Source: Bacteroides sp. (GTDB taxonomy: Bacteria; Bacteroidota; Bacteroidia; Bacteroidales; Bacteroidaceae). Taken from it: 5,587 nucleotides of DNA. Positions 1 through 5,587 of this stretch are shown here, piece after piece (position 1 is the stretch's first letter; each line of letters opens with the position of its first letter). The stretch is from assembly GCA_030151635.1 (NCBI GenBank), contig JASLDF010000197.1, forward strand, positions 1 to 5,587, read 5' to 3'. The notes beneath the pieces were generated by a model that made no database searches, was not told the origin of the DNA, and was given only the letters and a program-made list of their open reading frames with translations. The position numbers and the translations under genes are program-made.

Positions 1-47
1 ACTAAGAATATTCTTTATTATTATCCTTTTCTTAATATTCCAAATTA

Positions 48-1043
48 TTAATGCAACTGCGACAAGACATATTCTACAGTAGCAAAATCGGAATCTTTTA
101 ACGCCACCGTTAAATCTTGATTTAAAAGATACAAGCTAGGAATAGCCTTAATATCGTACAGATGATTCATCTTTATCTTTTGGTCTTTATCATAGCCAAC
201 CACCCATTTCGACGTTGGTAGTTCTGGAAGATGCTCTTTCCACGATTTTAGATCCTCATCCAAGTAAACCCCTAGAATAACCAACTTTTTACTATCGAGT
301 AAACGGTTCACTACGTCGGAGGTTTTCAAATCTGCTGCAACTTGTTTACACATATTGCAATCAGGATTATAAAAATAAATGAGCACGTTTTTTCCCTTAT
401 ACAAATTTAAATTTTGGATTTTACCCGTTGTAGTTGTAAACGAAAAGTTAGTTGCTTTCGTACCTACCCTATTCATATTGATTAATTCGATGGTATATCG
501 AGCCTTGTCTTTCACAACCTGATTACTTACAGAATCAGTCACAATATAATTAACCACTGGATAGTAAAGTTCTTCATTTCGCATAGGAGAGTTAGGGTCG
601 TATAAATAACTTCCCATCAAGCTTAAGAAATAAGAATAGACTTTTCCACTTTTATCAACCTTTTCACAAGTTGATAACATCTTTTGAAGTGCCAAAGAAT
701 AGTCTTTACTCTCCATTCTCCCCAACAAATCTAAATAATTAGCAAAAGCCTGATCCGTAACCTCTGGAAGATGAATGTACGTTGTATCATTAAAGTCAAA
801 GTTATCCCAATAATGATTCGCTAAGTATTTCAGTCTATCTTCAGGATGCGTAATCAATGCAGGAATAGTGGGCATAACAATCTCTTTTTTCAATTTAGAC
901 GTTTGCACAGTAGACTGTGAATCAGTCTTATTTTCTTTTTTATTGCTTCCACTACAAGCCATTCCTCCCAACAACAACACACTCAAAATAAGTAGATATG
1001 CTGTTTGAAAAAATTGTCGACCTTTATCCTTTAATCTATTCAT
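48..1043 (-). CDS. DUF5106-type lipoprotein with C-terminal thioredoxin-like domain
   Basis: Predicted 331-residue envelope lipoprotein. Residues 1-30 form a lipoprotein signal: basic start, hydrophobic stretch at about 15-27, and a relaxed lipobox (GGMAC) with the acylated cysteine at C30. A polar Ser/Lys/Asn linker follows to about residue 55. Residues about 65-190 resemble the helical DUF5106 domain found before thioredoxin folds in Bacteroidota (HYWDNFDFND near 78-87). Residues about 195-331 form a TlpA/ResA-like thioredoxin fold, with the redox motif C229-N-M-C232 in YNPDCNMCK and the cis-proline at P302 (KAIPSL). Both active-site cysteines are present, so thiol-disulfide activity in the periplasm is plausible, but the substrate is unknown. 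C126 is the only other mature cysteine besides C30. The start is fixed by the signal peptide; I see no strong Shine-Dalgarno. It appears to be a single-gene unit, divergent from aroC. Family assignment comes from recognised motifs, not a search. Confidence 0.85.
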   Translation of the reverse strand: MNRLKDKGRQFFQTAYLLILSVLLLGGMACSGSNKKENKTDSQSTVQTSKLKKEIVMPTIPALITHPEDRLKYLANHYWDNFDFNDTTYIHLPEVTDQAFANYLDLLGRMESKDYSLALQKMLSTCEKVDKSGKVYSYFLSLMGSYLYDPNSPMRNEELYYPVVNYIVTDSVSNQVVKDKARYTIELINMNRVGTKATNFSFTTTTGKIQNLNLYKGKNVLIYFYNPDCNMCKQVAADLKTSDVVNRLLDSKKLVILGVYLDEDLKSWKEHLPELPTSKWVVGYDKDQKIKMNHLYDIKAIPSLYLLNQDLTVALKDSDFATVEYVLSQLH

Positions 1044-1066
1044 TAATTCTCGTTTTTAATTTAAAA

Positions 1067-1102
1067 CCGTGTAAAAATACGGACTAATCTTTATTAATCA
1101 AA
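1067..1102 (-). promoter_or_regulatory. Candidate Bacteroidota promoter of the lipoprotein gene, with inverted repeat over the -7 box
   Basis: Read on the minus strand, TTTG (1099-1102) is followed after exactly 19 nt by TATTTTTA (1072-1079). This matches the Bacteroidota pattern TTTG-N19-TAnnTTTG with one mismatch, the final G. Transcription would start near 1065, leaving a leader of about 20 nt before the ATG at 1043. A small inverted repeat, CCGT (1067-1070) and ACGG (1079-1082), surrounds the -7 box and could be an operator half-site pair. The boxes and spacing are seen in the sequence; promoter activity is inferred. Confidence 0.4.
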
Positions 1103-1289
1103 CAATTAGCCTCGATTTGATACACATAACAGGTTAATATAGAAGTTGTGAGGCTATTCCAACCTCCATTTTCAACATAGGGAAAGAAAGACCTCAATCA
1201 TAAAGGACACCCAGTTTAAAGAATGTCAATTGGACGACAAGAAACAAGATGCAAATGCTAGAAATTAAATAACATTGAATAAAATACCG

Positions 1290-1325
1290 AATTTTGTATT
1301 TGTACTATCACTAAATTTTGTATTT
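1290..1325. repeat. 12-bp direct repeat upstream of aroC
   Basis: The sequence AATTTTGTATTT occurs exactly at 1290-1301 and again at 1314-1325, 24 bp apart. Both copies overlap the boxes of the proposed aroC promoter, so the duplication may reflect two promoter-like elements, a regulator site on the same DNA face (about two helical turns), or chance in AT-rich DNA. Confidence 0.5.
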
Positions 1326-1328
1326 TTC
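1299..1328 (+). promoter_or_regulatory. Candidate Bacteroidota promoter of aroC operon
   Basis: TTTG at 1299-1302 is followed after 18 nt by TATTTTTC at 1321-1328, matching the Bacteroidota -33/-7 pattern (TTTG, TAnnTTTG) except for the last base. A transcript would begin near 1335 and carry a leader of about 80 nt before the aroC ATG at 1415. The region is AT-rich, so chance matches are likely; nothing but the motif and spacing supports it. Confidence 0.35.
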
Positions 1329-1414
1329 AAAGAATAGTCCATTTCGTAATTTATGCGAAAAGAAAGAGACTATTATTTAATTATCAACAGATAGAAAATA
1401 AGAGAATACACGAT

Positions 1415-2491
1415 ATGCATAATACTTTTGGCAATATTATAACCCTTACCTGTTTTGGCGAATCGCACGGGAAAGGAATTGGTGGAGTTATTGATGGTTT
1501 CCCGGCTGGAATTACCGTTGACGAAGACTTCATACAGAATGAACTAAATAGGCGTAAACCGGGCCAGTCTAAATTAACAACTGCCCGAAAAGAACCCGAC
1601 GAAGTTGAATTTCTTTCAGGCATATATGAAGGCAAAACCACTGGATGCCCTATTGGTTTTATGGTTTGGAATACAAACCAGCATTCGGACGATTATAACA
1701 ACCTAAAAGAGGTTTTTAGACCTTCGCATGCCGATTACACCTACCATAATAAATACGGCATTAGAGACCACCGAGGTGGAGGAAGATCTTCTGCTCGAGA
1801 AACCACAAGCCGTGTAGTTGCTGGTGCATTGGCTAAGTTAGCATTAAAGGAATTAAACATTGACATTAAAGCATATACTTCGCAAGTAGGTGCTTTAAAA
1901 ATGGAAAAACCATATACCGAATACGATCTAAATACCATTGAAAACAATGATGTTCGTTGTCCTGATCAAGATTTGGCCAAAGACATGGCCGATTTAATCT
2001 ACAAAACCAAAGGTGAAGGAAACACCATTGGTGGAACCGTTTCATGCGTAATTAAGGGAACTCCAATTGGTCTTGGCCAACCCGTATTTGGAAAACTTCA
2101 CGCCGCATTAGGACATGCTATGATGACCATCAATGCTGTAAAGGGATTTGAGTATGGACAAGGATTTACTAATTTTGAACAAACTGGAAAAGAACAAAAC
2201 GATATCTTTTACAATGACAATGGTCACATTGCATTAAGAACAAATCGTTCTGGAGGTATTCAAGGTGGCATTAGCAATGGAGAAGATATTTACTTCAGAG
2301 TCGCTTTTAAGCCCGTAGCGACTGTATTAATGGAACAAGACACCGTTACCATTCATGGAGAAGAAACTACACTAAAAGCACGTGGAAGACACGATTCGTG
2401 TGTATTGCCAAGAGCAGTACCTATCGTAGAAGCTATGGCTGCACTAACTATACTAGACTATTATTTATTAAATAAAACCACACATCTATGA
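1415..2491 (+). CDS. aroC: Chorismate synthase
   Basis: A 358-residue cytosolic enzyme, full length for the family. It catalyses the last step of the shikimate pathway: 5-enolpyruvylshikimate-3-phosphate loses phosphate to give chorismate, the precursor of aromatic amino acids, folate and quinones. The reaction needs reduced FMN although there is no net redox change. All signature motifs are visible: GESHGKGIGG at 15-24 with conserved H18; RPSHADYTY at 102-110 with conserved H105; the GGGRSSARET flavin/phosphate-binding stretch at 121-130; NRSGGIQGG at 277-285; and RGRHDSCVLPR at 323-333 with conserved D327. The ATG at 1415 places the GESHG motif at the usual distance from the N-terminus. No strong Shine-Dalgarno is seen, as is common in Bacteroidota. 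It is the first gene of a likely two-gene operon and overlaps the next start by 4 bp. No key residue is missing. Confidence 0.98.
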   Translation: MHNTFGNIITLTCFGESHGKGIGGVIDGFPAGITVDEDFIQNELNRRKPGQSKLTTARKEPDEVEFLSGIYEGKTTGCPIGFMVWNTNQHSDDYNNLKEVFRPSHADYTYHNKYGIRDHRGGGRSSARETTSRVVAGALAKLALKELNIDIKAYTSQVGALKMEKPYTEYDLNTIENNDVRCPDQDLAKDMADLIYKTKGEGNTIGGTVSCVIKGTPIGLGQPVFGKLHAALGHAMMTINAVKGFEYGQGFTNFEQTGKEQNDIFYNDNGHIALRTNRSGGIQGGISNGEDIYFRVAFKPVATVLMEQDTVTIHGEETTLKARGRHDSCVLPRAVPIVEAMAALTILDYYLLNKTTHL

Positions 2492-3852
2492 GTAACATTA
2501 AAACATACATCAAAGAGAATGAGTCGAAAATGCTAGAAGAGCTATTTAGCTTAATTCGTATTCCTAGCATAAGCGCTAAACCTGAGCATAAAAAAGACAT
2601 GATTGCATGTGCCGAACGCTGGAAGGAATTATTACTCCAAGCTGGCGTCGATAAAGTCGAAATCATGAAGACACCTGGTAACCCAGTAGTATATGCTGAA
2701 AAACTTGTTGATCCAAAAGCGAAGACGATCTTAATTTATGCTCACTATGATGTTATGCCTGCAGAACCTTTGGATTTGTGGAAAAATGATCCTTTCGAGG
2801 CTGAAATTAGAGAGGGGCACATTTGGGCAAGAGGTGCCGATGACGATAAAGGTCAATCTTTTATTCAAGTTAAAGCATTGGAATACCTCATCAAAAACAA
2901 CCTTCTACAAAACAATGTGAAAATTATTTTTGAAGGAGAAGAGGAAATAGGTTCTCCATCACTTGAGGGTTTCTGTAGAGAAAATAAAGAGCTACTTAAG
3001 GCGGATATTATCTTGGTTTCAGACACCAGTATGCTAAGTGCAGATTTACCATCACTAACTACAGGATTAAGAGGCTTGGCGTATTGGGAAATAGAGGTAA
3101 CAGGGCCAAATAGAGATTTACACTCGGGACACTTTGGAGGTGCAGTTGCAAATCCAATCAATGAACTTTGTAAACTGATTGCTCAAGTAACCGATAAAGA
3201 TGGCCGCATCACAATCCCTCACTTCTACGATAAGGTAGAAGATATACCCGCAGCAGAGCGTGAAATGATTAAAAAGATTCCATTCAATGAAACGAAATAC
3301 AAAGCGGCAATTGATGTAAAAGAGGTTCATGGAGAAAAAGGCTATAGCACCATTGAAAGAAACAGCTGTCGTCCTTCTTTTGACGTATGTGGAATTTGGG
3401 GTGGATATACTGGCGAAGGTTCTAAAACAGTTTTACCGTCAAAGGCGTATGCAAAAGTTTCTACTCGTTTAGTGCCTCATCAAGAGCACCTAGAAATTAG
3501 CAAAATGTTTGTTGATTATATCGAATCCATTGCTCCTGATTACGTGAAAGTAAAAGTTACACCTATGCATGGTGGACAAGGATACGTTTGTCCGATAAAC
3601 CTTCCTGCCTATCAAGCCGCAGTAAGAGGTTTTGAAAAAGCATTTGGCACGACTCCACTTCCAGTTCGTAGAGGAGGTAGTATTCCAATTATTTCAACTT
3701 TTGAACAGGTGTTAGGCCTTAAGACTATCCTTATGGGTTTTGGACTTGAAAGTAATGCTATTCACTCTCCAAACGAAAACTTCCCTCTAGAATTATTTAG
3801 AAAAGGAATTGAAGCAGTAGTTGAATTTCATCACGAATATGCAAAATTATAA
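2488..3852 (+). CDS. M20-family metallodipeptidase (CNDP-like)
   Basis: A 454-residue, probably cytosolic, di-zinc peptidase of the M20 family, closest in motif pattern to carnosinase/CNDP-type dipeptidases. No signal peptide is seen. Metal-site residues assigned by motif comparison are H86 in YAHYDVMP (with D88), the bridging D119 in RGADDDKG, general base E152 and ligand E153 in EGEEEIGS, D179 in VSDT, and H426 in AIHSPNE. The lid/dimerisation domain runs from about 195 to 360 and contains LHSGHFGG (H212) and YTGEGSKTVLP (307-317). Every expected metal ligand is present, so it should be active. The likely role is hydrolysis of dipeptides or short peptides; the actual substrate is not readable from sequence. 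Its ATG overlaps the aroC stop (ATGA, 2488-2491), suggesting coupled translation, with no good ribosome-binding site of its own. It ends 20 bp before a strong terminator hairpin. Confidence 0.93.
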   Translation: MSNIKTYIKENESKMLEELFSLIRIPSISAKPEHKKDMIACAERWKELLLQAGVDKVEIMKTPGNPVVYAEKLVDPKAKTILIYAHYDVMPAEPLDLWKNDPFEAEIREGHIWARGADDDKGQSFIQVKALEYLIKNNLLQNNVKIIFEGEEEIGSPSLEGFCRENKELLKADIILVSDTSMLSADLPSLTTGLRGLAYWEIEVTGPNRDLHSGHFGGAVANPINELCKLIAQVTDKDGRITIPHFYDKVEDIPAAEREMIKKIPFNETKYKAAIDVKEVHGEKGYSTIERNSCRPSFDVCGIWGGYTGEGSKTVLPSKAYAKVSTRLVPHQEHLEISKMFVDYIESIAPDYVKVKVTPMHGGQGYVCPINLPAYQAAVRGFEKAFGTTPLPVRRGGSIPIISTFEQVLGLKTILMGFGLESNAIHSPNENFPLELFRKGIEAVVEFHHEYAKL

Positions 3853-3872
3853 ACAGCATTAAATTGACAAAT

Positions 3873-3913
3873 TAAAAGCGGGCATATACCTTTTGAGTAT
3901 ATGCCCGCTTTTA
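3873..3913. terminator. Bidirectional intrinsic terminator between convergent genes
   Basis: A perfect 17-bp inverted repeat (left arm 3873-3889, right arm 3897-3913) encloses a 7-nt loop CTTTTGA. The stem core is GC-rich (GCGGGC/GCCCGC) and its base is A-rich on the left and T-rich on the right, so both transcripts form a hairpin followed by U residues. On the plus strand the tract runs on as TTTTATTTC; on the minus strand as CTTTTAATTTG. It lies 20 bp after the dipeptidase stop and 3 nt beyond the topoisomerase stop, so it can end both convergent transcripts. Confidence 0.92.
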
Positions 3914-3916
3914 TTT

Positions 3917-5587
3917 CTAAAAGTTAGCTCTAAACTGACAGCCTTCTTTCCAGCGAGAACAGCCATAAGCATTATTCCCCTTTAATATTTTCCCTTGTCC
4001 ACAGATAGGACAAACACTACCCTCTCTTATTGGCTTTATGGTTTTCTTATGTAAAACATTGTGTACAACATCGGTTACCATCTGTTTTAGCTCCTCAATA
4101 AACTGAGAAGCATCATAGCTTTTCTTCTCAATTTCTCTCAGTTTCTTCTCCCAGATACCCGTAAGTTCTGCCGATTTTAGAAGTTCTTCATCAATCGTGT
4201 CAATTAAATTAACACCTGTATCAGTAGGTATCAAGTTTTTACGCTCTTTACGAATGTATTTGCGGTTAAAGAGGGTTTCAATAATTGCGGCACGGGTTGA
4301 TGGACGACCAATACCATTTTCTTTTAAAGCATCACTCAATTCTTCTTGATCAACAAACTTACCTGCCGTTTCCATTGCACGAAGCAAAGTAGCCTCTGTA
4401 TATAGTTTTGGAGGTGTAGTAGATTTCTCTTGAAGTCCTGGTATGTGTTCTCCAGATTCTCCTTTTACAAAGTCTGGAAGAAGCTTATTCTTATCATCCT
4501 CTTTGTCATCAGATGTATCGTCTCCTGCGTCTTGCATAAATACAACTCGCCATCCTTGATCTAAAATTTGCTTCCCTGTCGCTTTAAATTTAACTTTTTC
4601 TACTTTACCTTGCACCGTAGTTGTTGCTACTTTACAAGCTGGATAGAAACAAGCGATAAAACGTCTAGTCACTAAATCATACACCTTTTTCTCATTATCA
4701 GTTAGTCTATCAGCATAAACACCTGTAGGAATAATAGCATGGTGATCGGTTACCTTCGCATTATTAAATACTTTGTTCGATTTTAATAGCTTTTTACTTA
4801 AGGGTGCAGCCGTCCATTCTTGATAGTCACGAAGACCTTTTAAAATGCTTGTACACTTAGGGTATATATCGTCGCTCAAGAAAGTAGTATCAACACGCGG
4901 GTAAGTAGTCAATTTACGTTCATAAAGTGCTTGAATTAACTTCAATGTTTCATCTGCAGAGAAACCAAACTTCTTATTGCATTCGACCTGTAACGATGTT
5001 AAGTCAAATAATTTAGGAGGAAACTCGGAACCGTTCTTTTTTGTAATATCAGTTACTTCAAACGGTTTTCCAATAATCATTTCCAAAGCAGCCTTTGCTT
5101 CTTCCTGATCTTGATATTTTCCTTTTTCAGAATTAAAAACCGTTTCACGATAAGTTGTTTTTAACTCCCAAAAAGGAGTAGGTACAAAATTATCAATCTC
5201 TTTTTGTCGATTAACAATCAATGCCAATGTTGGAGTTTGAACACGCCCAACAGAAAGGACTTGTTTATTCCCACCAAAACGCAATGTATATAATCTTGTT
5301 GCATTCATTCCTAGCAACCAATCGCCAATAGCACGTGCCAAACCCGCTTCATATAGAGGCTGAAATTCAACTTCGTCCTTAAGGTTATCGAAACCTTCAC
5401 GAATTGACTCTTCTGTAAGGGAAGATATCCACAATCGCTTAACAGGACAAGTAATGGCTGCCTTTTGCATCACCCAACGCTGTATCAACTCTCCTTCTTG
5501 TCCAGCATCACCACAGTTAATGATTAATTCTGCATTCTGCATTAAATGCTCAATAACCTTGAATTGCTTGACATAACTTTGTGAGTC
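3917..5587 (-). CDS. topB: DNA topoisomerase III, type IA (5' end outside window)
   Basis: C-terminal 556 residues of a type IA topoisomerase that transiently cuts single-stranded DNA through a 5'-phosphotyrosine bond to relax or decatenate DNA. The frame stays open to the right edge (15 codons beyond the ATG at 5542), so that ATG is internal; by comparison with E. coli TopB roughly 90 residues are missing. Numbering from that internal ATG: Toprim motif GDAGQEGE at 11-18; GRVQTPTLAL at 99-108; catalytic Y214 in TTYPRVDT; HHAIIPT at 267-273; an acidic insertion at about 338-350; LYTEATLLRAME at 380-391; GIGRPSTRA at 410-418; and a C-terminal four-cysteine zinc ribbon (C511, C514, C528, C535), which favours the longer zinc-ribbon TopB forms. 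The second Toprim aspartate of DxD is glycine and the following arginine is glutamine. It is convergent with the dipeptidase gene, and its stop abuts the shared terminator. Confidence 0.95.
   Translation of the reverse strand, partial: DSQSYVKQFKVIEHLMQNAELIINCGDAGQEGELIQRWVMQKAAITCPVKRLWISSLTEESIREGFDNLKDEVEFQPLYEAGLARAIGDWLLGMNATRLYTLRFGGNKQVLSVGRVQTPTLALIVNRQKEIDNFVPTPFWELKTTYRETVFNSEKGKYQDQEEAKAALEMIIGKPFEVTDITKKNGSEFPPKLFDLTSLQVECNKKFGFSADETLKLIQALYERKLTTYPRVDTTFLSDDIYPKCTSILKGLRDYQEWTAAPLSKKLLKSNKVFNNAKVTDHHAIIPTGVYADRLTDNEKKVYDLVTRRFIACFYPACKVATTTVQGKVEKVKFKATGKQILDQGWRVVFMQDAGDDTSDDKEDDKNKLLPDFVKGESGEHIPGLQEKSTTPPKLYTEATLLRAMETAGKFVDQEELSDALKENGIGRPSTRAAIIETLFNRKYIRKERKNLIPTDTGVNLIDTIDEELLKSAELTGIWEKKLREIEKKSYDASQFIEELKQMVTDVVHNVLHKKTIKPIREGSVCPICGQGKILKGNNAYGCSRWKEGCQFRANF

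Larger units (their letters stand above)
1044..1414. other. Divergent intergenic region, 371 bp, no gene seen
   Basis: This AT-rich spacer lies between the divergent lipoprotein and aroC starts. Each end carries a promoter candidate, listed separately. The middle part (about 1103-1298) contains only very short reading frames of about 15 codons or fewer, no tRNA-like cloverleaf, no riboswitch I recognise and no strong hairpin. The only repeat I found is the 12-bp direct repeat at 1290-1325. I see no function for the central 200 bp. Confidence 0.6.

Noticed and set aside
1..47. Possible terminator for the lipoprotein gene: GAATATT (6-12) and AATATTC (34-40), plus the 12-bp palindrome at 4-15.
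   Set aside because: The stem would be only 7 bp, nearly all A-T, with a 21-nt loop and no clear U-tract; too weak to call, and the window ends here.
1145..1176. Small hairpin with GAGG (1150-1153) and CCTC (1163-1166) and outer GTTG/CAAC pairs.
   Set aside because: Short, interrupted stems with unequal internal loops; indistinguishable from chance and not matching any known RNA element.
1223..1261. Short frame of 12 codons starting ATGTCAATT in the intergenic region.
   Set aside because: Too short, no ribosome-binding site, no recognisable peptide signature.
1384..1947. Open frames on the minus strand opposite aroC (1384-1641 and 1741-1947).
   Set aside because: They lie antisense to well-conserved aroC codons and encode low-complexity peptides with no domain; shadows of the real gene.
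2448..3330. Antisense and alternate-frame reading frames across the dipeptidase gene.
   Set aside because: All overlap the M20 coding sequence, which carries every expected metal ligand; none has a recognisable motif.
5540..5542. ATG at 5542 as the true start of topB.
   Set aside because: The frame continues open to the window edge and the upstream residues (FKVIEHL before MQNAELII) fit the Toprim fold; starting here would leave the enzyme without its N-terminal segment.

Overview
The window looks like an ordinary chromosomal segment from a low-GC member of the Bacteroidota, probably Bacteroidales or a close relative. The evidence is the gene content (a DUF5106/thioredoxin-fold lipoprotein, a Bacteroidota-style chorismate synthase, an M20 dipeptidase and a type IA topoisomerase III), the lack of strong Shine-Dalgarno sequences, and two promoter candidates matching the Bacteroidota pattern (TTTG at -33, TAnnTTTG at -7). 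I cannot name the genus from sequence alone.

Layout. A lipoprotein gene on the minus strand (48-1043) is followed by a 371-bp intergenic region (1044-1414). That region holds a plausible promoter for each of the two divergent genes. On the plus strand, aroC (1415-2491) and an M20-family dipeptidase gene (2488-3852) overlap by 4 bp in an ATGA arrangement and probably form a translationally coupled operon. A very strong hairpin (3873-3913: 17-bp perfect stem, 7-nt loop, T-rich on both sides) separates this operon from a convergent gene. That gene is a topoisomerase III (3917-5587, minus strand); its stop codon lies 3 nt from the hairpin stem and its 5' end runs off the right edge of the window.

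The genes do not form one pathway. AroC makes chorismate, the dipeptidase probably recycles peptides in the cytosol, the topoisomerase resolves DNA topology, and the lipoprotein is probably an envelope redox or thioredoxin-like protein. I found no CRISPR array, insertion sequence, phage gene, tRNA, rRNA, riboswitch or defence system. I see no previously undescribed system here. The points most worth checking are the shared bidirectional terminator, a small inverted repeat wrapped around the -7 box of the lipoprotein promoter, the altered Toprim motif of the topoisomerase, and the unexplained aroC-peptidase coupling.
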